Assembly (NCBI RefSeq): GCF_007559435.1
Contig: NZ_VMBP01000002.1
Coordinates: 558,001-622,000, forward strand
Direction of reading: 5' to 3'
DNA length: 64,000 bases
From: Ancylobacter moscoviensis
GTDB taxonomy: Bacteria > Pseudomonadota > Alphaproteobacteria > Rhizobiales > Xanthobacteraceae
Part shown: positions 29,747 to 36,929 of the stretch, in pieces
How the letters are laid out: the number at the start of each line of letters is the position of its first letter
Numbering within the stretch: position 1 is the stretch's first letter
Position numbers and translations under genes: made by a program
Notes under the pieces: generated by a model
The model's database searches: none
What the model was told of the DNA's origin: nothing
Seen by the model: the letters and a program-made list of their open reading frames with translations, nothing else

Positions 29747-30159
29747 AGCGCTCCTCCCTCGCCGGAGATGGTCTGATCGAGCCAGCCATCGGTGTAGATC
29801 CAGTCCACGGTCTCGCCGGTGGCGAGGTCGAGGACATGCGCGCCGCCGCCGAATCCATCGAGCCGGGGCTTCGAGCAGGTGTTGGCGTATTGGAAGCCCC
29901 ATCTGCCGGCCAGGCCGAACTCGACGGCGCAGCGCTTCACGAACTGGATGAGGCGCTCGGGATCGCCGGTCACGTCGTCGCGCATCCAGAGTTGGCTGCC
30001 GCCATGCTCCGGCTGGATCGAGAGGAGGAAGCCTTCGGAGGGTGGTTCCTCCGATGCGCCGTCCTCGGACAGGCGGTTGTAGAGATCGAGCGCTCGGGCG
30101 GCGTTCTCGGGCGTGCCGACGTCGAGCAGGCACGAGAAATGGGTGAAATAGTCGGCCAT
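29743..30159 (-). CDS. Conserved ICE hypothetical protein (138 residues)
   Basis: The protein begins MADYFTHFSCLLDVGTPENA, with a tetratricopeptide-like opening helix (ARALDLYNRLSED), and continues through GFLLSIQPEHGGSQLWMRDD and WGFQYANTCSKPRLDGFGGG to an acidic end. No characterised family is recognised. CAGGAG precedes ATG 30159 by six bases. It leads the three-gene overlapping unit. Confidence 0.65.
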   Translation of the reverse strand: MADYFTHFSCLLDVGTPENAARALDLYNRLSEDGASEEPPSEGFLLSIQPEHGGSQLWMRDDVTGDPERLIQFVKRCAVEFGLAGRWGFQYANTCSKPRLDGFGGGAHVLDLATGETVDWIYTDGWLDQTISGEGGAL

Positions 30160-30180
30160 GACAGGCTCCTGAAACGAGAA

Positions 30181-30202
30181 AGCCCGGCGCGATGGCCGGG
30201 CT
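30181..30202 (-). terminator. Terminator after the 73-residue gene
   Basis: AGCCCGGC and GCCGGGCT form an 8-bp stem with a 6-nt loop; the minus strand continues TTTCTCGTTT. It separates the 30225-30446 gene from the trio downstream. Confidence 0.65.
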
Positions 30203-30224
30203 GGGTTGGGGGGATCGAAGGCGG

Positions 30225-30446
30225 TCAGTAGCCGAACCGCCAGGATGGCCAGGGCTGGCCATCGTCGGCGGCGGCGACGGCTTCCGGCAGGTAGCCGGCA
30301 TCGCCTTCGATCAGGGATGGATCGCGCACCGGCGTTTCGTCGATGACAGTGACGCAAACGACGAGACCGTCTTCGACCTCGACGTGAACGGGCACGAGAT
30401 ACTGAAAGACGACGCGGCGCGTGGCGGACGGGGCGGGTTCGATCAT
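30225..30446 (-). CDS. Small ICE hypothetical protein (73 residues)
   Basis: The acidic protein (MIEPAPSATRRVVFQYLVPV, HVEVEDGLVVCVTVIDETPV) has an alternating hydrophobic pattern that suggests a small beta-sandwich, and no recognised family. GGAG lies close upstream of ATG. It follows parB by 60 bases on the same strand, so read-through from parB is plausible, with a hairpin after it. Confidence 0.55.
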   Translation of the reverse strand: MIEPAPSATRRVVFQYLVPVHVEVEDGLVVCVTVIDETPVRDPSLIEGDAGYLPEAVAAADDGQPWPSWRFGY

Positions 30447-30506
30447 GGAGGGTCTCCTTGCGACGATGCGGGGAAGCGACCTCTCGCCGCTCCCCCGCCG
30501 TGAGGG

Positions 30507-32642
30507 TCATTCGGCCGCGATCGTCAGGGCGTCCTCGTCCTCGATCTCGTCGGTCTCCTCGTCCTCGCTGAGGAAGGCCGGCAAGGCAGCCTCGTCTGCG
30601 GCGTCGACCTCCGCGCCCGGTTCGACGGCGTGGCCATCGTTGGGATCGATCAGGCGCAGCGGCTCTGGCAGCCAGCCGGTGTCGGCCAGCAGGCGCTCGG
30701 CTTCCTTGGCCATGTCGCCCTTCTTCAGATGGTCGATGAGCTGGGCAGCCCGCTCGCCGGCGCCCTCTCGCACGGCTTCGAGGATACGGGGCTTGGTGAC
30801 GCGGCCGAGATAGTTTCCGACCGTCGGCCGCCAGCCTGCCGCCACCATGTCGAGGCCGGTGGCTCGCGCCAGCCGGTCGGCCTGTGAGAACCGCACGTCC
30901 AGCCCATGCTGGCTGACGCCCGATCCGCTGTAGGGATTGGGCCGCTCGAACAGGGCGTTCACGCCGTAGCTGACGCAATGGGCGAGCAGATCGAGGCGCG
31001 TGCCGGGGTCGAGCAGGGAGAGCCAGTCCCACAGGGCCTGGTCGTCGTCGGGAACGTGATCGCCCCAGCGCTCGTGTCGCTCGGCGACCTCGCGCGCGGG
31101 CGTGCTGTCCTTCAACTCCTCGGACTGTGCCGAGAAGAAGATATGATTGACGCGGGCCTCGAGGCAGCCGGCCGGCGCGGTGCGCCGGAAGGTGTCGCTG
31201 ACCAGCTTGTGCAGCAGCATGGTCATGGCGACGTCGGGATGTTCCGCAACCGCGTTGCGCAGAGCGAGGGTGCGATGCGCGGTCAGCTCGATGACGAGGC
31301 GCTCGGGCAACGGCTTGATGCCGTCCTCCTCATCGTCTTCCGGCTCCGCGGACTGGCCGCCGATGGTGATGACGGCGCGTTGAACGGCGGGTGCGGCCTG
31401 CTGGCCAGCTTCACCGTCAACCTCCTGCGCATCTTTGCCTTCGGTCTCGACGGGACGTTCATCCTCGGGACGGACATAGCCGCGATCCACCGACAGCGAG
31501 CCGTCGGCATCGAGGCTGATGAAGACGCCGGCGACGGCGATGTCGGCCGGATCGTAGATCGTCGGGCGCTGCTCGAAGGCGTCGAGGGCCTGTTCGATCT
31601 CGCCGAGACGTGCGTCGATCTCGTCCGGCAACTCGTCGGCTTCGGCATATTCGGCTTCGAGCCGGTCGTATTCGTCGCGCAGCGCTTCGCGGGTGGCGCT
31701 CTCCTCCTCGGTCAGGCCGACCGTGACGCCAGCCAGTTCGCGAAGCCCATGCTGGTGGCCGTAGGGAAAGCTCAAGGCGGCCTCGACCCATTTCCAGCCT
31801 TCGCTCGCGAGCTCGTCGGCAACGATCTTCAGCTTCTCGGCCACCAGGCGGTCGAGCAGGGCCGGATCTTGCAGCCATCCGCCATCGTCCGACTGGAACA
31901 GGTCGCGCAGCACGATGCCGCCGGCCGCCTCATAAGCCTCGACGCCGATGAAGACGGCCCTTTTGTCGGAGGCGCGTACCGAGGTCTCGGTCAGCATCCG
32001 GCGGATCTGATAGGGCTCCTTCTGCCAGCTATCCTTGACTGCCTCCCAGACCTGTTCCTGACGGGCATGGTCCGAGCTGACGGTGAAGGCCATGAGCTGT
32101 TCGAGCGTCATGCCATCCTCGGCATAGATCTCGAGCAAAGTCGGCGAGACGGACGCGAGGCGCAGGCGCTGCTTCACGACATTGATGCCGACGAAGAAGG
32201 CGGCGGCGATGGCTTCCTCGGTCATGCCCTTGTCGCGCATGGCCTGGAAGGCGCGGAACTGGTCGAGCGGATGCAGCGGCGCGCGCTCCATGTTCTCGAC
32301 CAGCGAGACCTCGTCGACCAGGATGTCGCTGTTGGCGTCGCCGACGACGCAGGGCACCGGCGCGGTCTTGGCCAGGCGCTTCTGCTTCGCGAGCAGTTCG
32401 AGGGCACGATAGCGGCGGCCACCGGCGGGCACCTCGAACATGCCGCTCTCGGCGCCATCGGCGTCGAGGACGGGACGGACATGGAGGCTCTGGATGAGAC
32501 CGCGCCGGGCGATGGACTCGGCCAGCTCCTCGATCGAGACGCCGGCCCTGACGCGCCGAACATTGGACTGGCTCAGCACCAGCTTGTTGAAGGGGATGTC
32601 GCGCGCCGACGACAGGGTGATCTTCTGAATGGCAGTCGCCAT
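30507..32642 (-). CDS. ParB/RepB/Spo0J-family partition-like protein
   Basis: The 711-residue protein has an N-terminal ParB nuclease-like domain (LSQSNVRRVRAGVSIEELAE, SIARRGLIQSLHVRPV, VPAGGRRYRALELL, LVENMERAPLHPLDQFRA; about residues 15-130), an HTH (TEEAIAAAFFVGINVVKQRL) and a long acidic C-terminal part typical of ICE ParB proteins, much larger than chromosomal ParB. It may bind the element DNA or act on CTP; no parA remains here, as the repA-parA block appears deleted. ATG 32642 follows GCGGAG and the conserved leader; the frame extends 19 codons upstream without homology. Confidence 0.88.
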   Translation of the reverse strand: MATAIQKITLSSARDIPFNKLVLSQSNVRRVRAGVSIEELAESIARRGLIQSLHVRPVLDADGAESGMFEVPAGGRRYRALELLAKQKRLAKTAPVPCVVGDANSDILVDEVSLVENMERAPLHPLDQFRAFQAMRDKGMTEEAIAAAFFVGINVVKQRLRLASVSPTLLEIYAEDGMTLEQLMAFTVSSDHARQEQVWEAVKDSWQKEPYQIRRMLTETSVRASDKRAVFIGVEAYEAAGGIVLRDLFQSDDGGWLQDPALLDRLVAEKLKIVADELASEGWKWVEAALSFPYGHQHGLRELAGVTVGLTEEESATREALRDEYDRLEAEYAEADELPDEIDARLGEIEQALDAFEQRPTIYDPADIAVAGVFISLDADGSLSVDRGYVRPEDERPVETEGKDAQEVDGEAGQQAAPAVQRAVITIGGQSAEPEDDEEDGIKPLPERLVIELTAHRTLALRNAVAEHPDVAMTMLLHKLVSDTFRRTAPAGCLEARVNHIFFSAQSEELKDSTPAREVAERHERWGDHVPDDDQALWDWLSLLDPGTRLDLLAHCVSYGVNALFERPNPYSGSGVSQHGLDVRFSQADRLARATGLDMVAAGWRPTVGNYLGRVTKPRILEAVREGAGERAAQLIDHLKKGDMAKEAERLLADTGWLPEPLRLIDPNDGHAVEPGAEVDAADEAALPAFLSEDEETDEIEDEDALTIAAE

Positions 32643-32651
32643 GTTCGTTAC

Positions 32652-32728
32652 TCCGCGACGGGCGGCCGGGAGCCTCTCTCTCGACCTCCAACCCGTCACG
32701 AAGCGAAGCGCCGCCCTCTCACTCTCGG
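32652..32728 (-). promoter_or_regulatory. Shared leader element, copy 2 (parB gene)
   Basis: On the minus strand, GAGAGTGAGAGGGCGG is followed by CGTGACGGGTTGGAGG, GAGAGAGGCTC and CGCCCGTCGCGGAG, ending 9 bases before the ATG. The arrangement matches copy 3 upstream of ardC over about 75 bases and copy 1 more loosely. Confidence 0.6.
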
Positions 32729-32746
32729 AGGGCAGCGCCAGGCGGG

Positions 32747-32788
32747 CGGAAAGGCGTAAAGCCGGCAGCCCGCTTCTCCGCCTTTCCG
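32747..32788 (-). terminator. Probable terminator after ardC
   Basis: CGGAAAGGCG and CGCCTTTCCG form a 10-bp stem with a GC-rich 22-nt loop 14 bases past the ardC stop. No strong T-tract follows on the minus strand. Confidence 0.45.
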
Positions 32789-32801
32789 GTTTTCAGGATC
32801 G

Positions 32802-33752
32802 TCACGCCGCCTGCCGCTGGTCGTCGGCCGCATCGACATCGGCGCCCGGCTGGAACCCCAGGAGCCAGTCGGCCGCCTTGCTGGCCTGGGAAGCGGCGCG
32901 GACGATGGCGCGATTGTCCTCGCGCAGCACCTCGAGCCAGGAGCCGATATAGTCGGCATGGCGGACGGTGGGCGTGATGCCGAGCGAGGCGCAGCAGAAA
33001 GCCGCGTTGATCTCGGCGACCAGCTCCTCGAAGGCGTATTTCTTCGAGCCGAAGGAACCCGAGAAATCGCGGTTCAGGCGCGAGGGGTGGCCTGTGGCGT
33101 GCCCGAGCTCGTGCAGGGCCGTGCGGTGCCAGTTGATCGGCTCGAAATACGCCTGCGGCGGCGGCACCTGCACATAGTCATGCGACGGGACATAGAAAGC
33201 GCGGTCGCCGCCGATGCGGAAGTCGATGCCGGTTGCCCGGATCAGGGCCTCGACCTGCGGTTCGATGAGTCCGGGCGGCGGCGGTGGAGCCACAATGGCG
33301 ACATCCTCCGGCAGGCCGTCACATTGCGCCGCATTGAACACCGTGAACCGTTTGAGGAACGGGATCGCGGCGGCTTCCTCGCCGGTCTCGCGGGCGCGGC
33401 GCTTCTCGTCCTCTGGCGTGAAACGGTCGGCATAGACGACGGTGGTGCCGCGTTCGCCCCGTCGGACATTGCCACCGAGCGACAGGGCCTGGCGGAAGGT
33501 GAGCCAGCTCTGGCCGGGAAAGCCGTGCTGGATCACCGCGCCCCAGAGGATCAGCACATTGATCCCCGAATAATGCCGCCCGGTCGCGGCGTTCCTCGGC
33601 ATGGCGAGGGGCGCCTTGGCCGTGGCCGTGCCCCAGGGCTGGACCCAGGGGAAGCGGCCTGCCTCCAGCTCGGCGATGATCTTGCTGGTAATGTCGTCGT
33701 ATAGGCTCGCCCGGTCGGCGCCGGCACGCCCGTTGCGGTCATTCCTGAACAT
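32802..33752 (-). CDS. ardC: ArdC-family antirestriction protein with zincin domain
   Basis: The 316-residue protein has the DUF1738/ArdC N-terminal ssDNA-binding domain (about 15-140; LYDDITSKIIAELEAGRFPW, GRHYSGINVLILWG) and a C-terminal metallopeptidase domain with HELGHATGH (His214, Glu215, His218) and a downstream YAFEELVAEINAAF third-ligand helix. ArdC proteins of conjugative elements protect incoming DNA from restriction. GCGGAG lies six bases before the ATG, and the gene has its own copy of the shared leader. Active-site residues are intact. Confidence 0.88.
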   Translation of the reverse strand: MFRNDRNGRAGADRASLYDDITSKIIAELEAGRFPWVQPWGTATAKAPLAMPRNAATGRHYSGINVLILWGAVIQHGFPGQSWLTFRQALSLGGNVRRGERGTTVVYADRFTPEDEKRRARETGEEAAAIPFLKRFTVFNAAQCDGLPEDVAIVAPPPPPGLIEPQVEALIRATGIDFRIGGDRAFYVPSHDYVQVPPPQAYFEPINWHRTALHELGHATGHPSRLNRDFSGSFGSKKYAFEELVAEINAAFCCASLGITPTVRHADYIGSWLEVLREDNRAIVRAASQASKAADWLLGFQPGADVDAADDQRQAA

Positions 33753-33760
33753 CGCGGTTC

Positions 33761-33839
33761 TCCGCGACGGGCGCCGGAGACCTCTTCTCCAGCCCTCAAC
33801 CCGTCACGGAAAACCCGGTCCGCACTCTCACTCTACTGG
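33761..33839 (-). promoter_or_regulatory. Shared leader element, copy 3 (ardC gene)
   Basis: On the minus strand, GTAGAGTGAGAGTGCGG, CGTGACGGGTTGAGGG, GAAGAGGTCTCC and CGCCCGTCGCGGAGA are in the same order and spacing as upstream of parB. The block ends 8 bases before the ardC start codon. Confidence 0.6.
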
Positions 33840-33938
33840 GGGCGTTGCGGGGCTCTCCCCGCAGAAGGGGTCGGCCGAGACCCTGGCTCGGCCGCAGGGG
33901 AAGGCTTTCCCCATATCCGCCTGTTCTCCTGGGCTTCC

Positions 33939-33974
33939 TTGAAAACTGTCAGAAACTCGCATATGTTTCCGACA
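33939..33974 (+). promoter_or_regulatory. Promoter and operator of the AbiE pair
   Basis: TTGAAA (33939-33944) and TATGTT (33962-33967) are 17 bases apart. An inverted repeat, TGTCAGAAAC (33947-33956) and GTTTCCGACA (33965-33974), overlaps the spacer and the -10 region with one mismatch. AbiEi antitoxins are known to repress their operons by binding inverted repeats, so this is a likely autoregulatory site. Confidence 0.6.
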
Positions 33975-33985
33975 GGAGAAAGACG

Positions 33986-34579
33986 ATGACGCGGCTGACC
34001 GAACAGATTCTGTCACATGCGACGGGCCTGCCCGAAGGCGCTCCTGTGTCCGCCAAGAGCCTGCTGCACCTCGGAAATCGGGCGGCCGTGGATCAGGCGT
34101 TGTCGCGCCTGACGGAGCGTGGGCAGCTCATCCGCGCCGGTCGCGGCGTCTATCTGCGTCCTATTGCCAGCCGGTTCGGCACGCGCACGCCTTCGGTCGA
34201 GCAGGCTGTCGAAGCCCTTGCAACCCAAAAGGGAGAGATCATCGTCTCGAACGGCGCCGCCGCGGCGAACGCCCTTGGCTTGACGACGCAGGTGCCCGTC
34301 CGCTCGGTTTATCTGACCTCCGGGCGCAGCCGAAAGATGCACCTCGGCAAGCAGGTCGTGGAATTGCGGCATGCGCCGCGCTGGCAATTGGCCTTGGCCA
34401 ACCGGCCGGCAGGAGAGGCCGTGCGGGCGCTGGCCTGGCTCGGCCCGGAGAAAGCAGAAACGGCGCTCAAGACGTTGAAGCGGAAGATGCCGCCCGGCGT
34501 GTTCGGCGAACTGGTCGCCGCCGCGCCGCAGCTTCCGACATGGCTCGCGCAGAGCGTCGGAAAGGCGGCGTATGGCTGA
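33986..34579 (+). CDS. AbiEi/DUF6088-type antitoxin
   Basis: The 197-residue protein has an N-terminal winged helix (LHLGNRAAVDQALSRLTERG and IRAGRGVYLRPI) followed by a DUF6088/AbiEi C-terminal domain (AAAANALGLTTQVPVRSVYL, TSGRSRKMHLGKQVVELRHA). In type IV toxin-antitoxin systems AbiEi represses the operon and counteracts AbiEii. CAGGAGA precedes ATG 33986. Its last eight bases overlap the toxin gene, as in other abiE operons. Confidence 0.85.
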   Translation: MTRLTEQILSHATGLPEGAPVSAKSLLHLGNRAAVDQALSRLTERGQLIRAGRGVYLRPIASRFGTRTPSVEQAVEALATQKGEIIVSNGAAAANALGLTTQVPVRSVYLTSGRSRKMHLGKQVVELRHAPRWQLALANRPAGEAVRALAWLGPEKAETALKTLKRKMPPGVFGELVAAAPQLPTWLAQSVGKAAYG

Positions 34580-35588
34580 CGTCTTTCTCCAGCTTTCGGC
34601 CGAGGACCGGCGCGACGCGCTGGGTGTCGCGGCCGATCGTTCGGGCCGTCCCACCCATCTGCTCGAAAAGGATGTGTGGGTGGTATGGGCGCTGGCGACC
34701 CTCTATGCCGCGCCGCTCGGCGAACATTTGGTGTTCAAGGGCGGCACGTCGCTGTCGAAAGCCTATCAGGTCATTCGCCGGTTTTCGGAGGACGTGGATC
34801 TGACCTACGACATTCGGGCGATCGCGCCCGATCTGGTCGGGGACAATGGCGAGGGCCTTCCGAAAACCCGCAGCGAGGAAAAGCGCTGGTCCAGCGAGGT
34901 CCGTCGGCGGTTGCCGGCCTGGGTCGCGGAAACAGTGCAGCCCGTGATCGCGAACGCGCTGGCCGCCGAAGGTCTGGCGGCGTCCATCCGCGTCGAGGAT
35001 GACAGGCTCTTCATCGACTATGAGGCGACCGCGGCCGGGTCCGGCTATGTCGCGCCTAGCGTCATGCTGGAGTTCGGCACCCGCTCGACGGGCGAACCGG
35101 CGAGCCTGCGCGATGTCTCCTGCGACGCCGCCGGCCTGATCGACGGGCTGGTATTCCCGACGGCGCGTCCGCGGGTCATGCACGCGGAGCGGACCTTCTG
35201 GGAGAAGGCGACCGCCATCCACGTCTTCTGCCTCCAGGAGCGACTACGCGGCGACCGCTTCGCGCGACACTGGCACGATGTCGTCCGGCTGGATGAAGCC
35301 GGCTTCGCGGAAGCTGCTTTCGCCGATCGCGAACTGGCCAACGCTGTCGCCCGGCACAAGTCGATGTTCTTCGCGGAGAAGGCCGCCGACCGCACGCCGA
35401 TCGACTATGCAGCGGCCGTCAGCGGCGGCCTGCAGCTCGTGCCGGTCGGCGATGGCGCGAAGGCGCTGAAAGACGACTATGCCCGCATGGTCGAGGATGG
35501 GCTGCTCTTCGATGACGCAGAGCCGTTCGAGGCGCTCATGGCGCGATGTGCAGATATAGCCGCTCGAGCCAATCGCGTGGCCAGATGA
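34572..35588 (+). CDS. AbiEii/AbiGii-type nucleotidyltransferase toxin
   Basis: The 338-residue protein has the DNA-polymerase-beta-like signature FKGGTSLSKAYQVI (about 56-68) followed by RFSEDVDLTYDI (Asp74/Asp76), then a conserved basic segment MHAERTFWEKATAIH. AbiEii-type toxins transfer nucleotides onto RNA acceptors and cause growth arrest or abortive infection. Catalytic residues are intact. The eight-base overlap with the antitoxin supports co-translation. A SIR2-HerA module begins 18 bases downstream on the same strand, so the whole defence block may share the abiE promoter. Confidence 0.88.
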   Translation: MADVFLQLSAEDRRDALGVAADRSGRPTHLLEKDVWVVWALATLYAAPLGEHLVFKGGTSLSKAYQVIRRFSEDVDLTYDIRAIAPDLVGDNGEGLPKTRSEEKRWSSEVRRRLPAWVAETVQPVIANALAAEGLAASIRVEDDRLFIDYEATAAGSGYVAPSVMLEFGTRSTGEPASLRDVSCDAAGLIDGLVFPTARPRVMHAERTFWEKATAIHVFCLQERLRGDRFARHWHDVVRLDEAGFAEAAFADRELANAVARHKSMFFAEKAADRTPIDYAAAVSGGLQLVPVGDGAKALKDDYARMVEDGLLFDDAEPFEALMARCADIAARANRVAR

Positions 35589-35606
35589 GATTGGGGATGG
35601 GGGGAT

Positions 35607-36929
35607 ATGGGTGAGGGTGACGAAGGGCGAAAATTCCAGTTTCTGCGGAACGGCGACGCTGAACCTTCAGATCTTGATTGGAACAAGGGGGCCGAGAGCG
35701 CTCGTCATGCCATTTCGGAGGCGATGAGCGCCAAGAACATCGCATTCCTGCTCGGCGCTGGATGCTCGTCTTTGATGAAGGACGACAAAGAGCTTGGCAT
35801 TTCCACGATGGCGCCTTTGGCGGAGGAGTTTTGCGGGGAAACGCTCAATGCACGCGCAGCAGGATACTATGACGATCCACCGGCAGTAGGCGGGGCGCCT
35901 GCGCCTTGGCGGCTGACCAAGGGCGAACTCGACTATCTCGATGCGCTCGGGATCGACTTAGCGAAGGATTACAGTCGTAACCTGGAACGCTTGATGGAGG
36001 TGTTGTTCGCGCAGCGGTTCGTGCTGCGCCATAGCGAGAACGCTGCTCTTCACCCCAATCGGGCGGTGCTCGATGGCATCATCAAAAAGGTCCAGGATTT
36101 CCTCTGGACCCGTGTCACCAAGGGGAGATTTGCCACGGATGGCGACACCACCGTGCGCGACCTCTACGAGCGGTTTTACAAGAAGCTGGTCTTGCGGGAT
36201 CGGTCCTTGCCCCGGCCGTGGGTGTTCACGACCAACTACGATCATTTCAGCGAACTGGCGATGGACCGCCTCGGCATTCCATATGCCAATGGCTTTTCCG
36301 GCGTGGTTGAACGCCGCTTCAATCCGGCCAGTTTTCGCTACGCCTTAGCCGAGCAGCTCGACGTCGCCAGCCGCAAATGGACCGCCGTCGACGCCTTCGT
36401 CTATCTCTGCAAATTGCATGGTTCGGTCACTTGGACCGAGGACGATCATGGCCTCTTCCCGATCAGGGAAGTCTGGCCGCCAGCGTCCGCGAACCAGATG
36501 ATGATCTATCCGACGCCAGCGAAGCAGAACTCTTCGCTCGGTTCGCCCTACGCGGATCTCTTCCGGGAATTTCAGTCGCGGATCGTGCGGGAGCAAAGCG
36601 TTCTCATCACGGCAGGCTACGCCTTCGGCGACGAGCACCTGAACAACATCATCTATCAGGCTCTGACGATCCCGACCTTCCGCCTGGTGATCTTTGCGGC
36701 GCCCGACACGGAGGGAGAGATCGCCAAGCTGCGGGCGCTGCGCGATCCACGGATCTGGATCATCGGTGGCGACGGTCCTGAAGCGGGGACGAGGGCGCAC
36801 TACTTCAACATGGTCGTCGAGCATTTCATGCCGCAGCGCCCGAGTGACCGGATCGACGATGCCGTTCGCAAGGTGTTGTCCGATTTGGCGCCGAAGAAGG
36901 ACGACGAAATGAAGGATGCCGAGGCATGA
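35607..36929 (+). CDS. SIR2-like domain defence protein
   Basis: The 440-residue protein carries a SIR2_2-type NAD-binding fold: AFLLGAGCSSLM (about 46-57), VFTTNYDHFSELAM (about 206-219; catalytic Asn), LCKLHGSVTW (about 267-276; His) and ITAGYAFGDEHLNNIIYQAL. Proteins of this kind act as NADases or, with HerA, as NAD-depleting and nucleic-acid-cleaving effectors in anti-phage defence. Its stop overlaps the HerA start by ATGA. Residues 60-160 are helical and probably form the HerA interface; this is inference. Confidence 0.88.
   Translation: MGEGDEGRKFQFLRNGDAEPSDLDWNKGAESARHAISEAMSAKNIAFLLGAGCSSLMKDDKELGISTMAPLAEEFCGETLNARAAGYYDDPPAVGGAPAPWRLTKGELDYLDALGIDLAKDYSRNLERLMEVLFAQRFVLRHSENAALHPNRAVLDGIIKKVQDFLWTRVTKGRFATDGDTTVRDLYERFYKKLVLRDRSLPRPWVFTTNYDHFSELAMDRLGIPYANGFSGVVERRFNPASFRYALAEQLDVASRKWTAVDAFVYLCKLHGSVTWTEDDHGLFPIREVWPPASANQMMIYPTPAKQNSSLGSPYADLFREFQSRIVREQSVLITAGYAFGDEHLNNIIYQALTIPTFRLVIFAAPDTEGEIAKLRALRDPRIWIIGGDGPEAGTRAHYFNMVVEHFMPQRPSDRIDDAVRKVLSDLAPKKDDEMKDAEA

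Noticed and set aside
30906..32759. 617-codon plus-strand frame opposite parB
   Set aside because: Antisense of a clearly recognised ParB protein.
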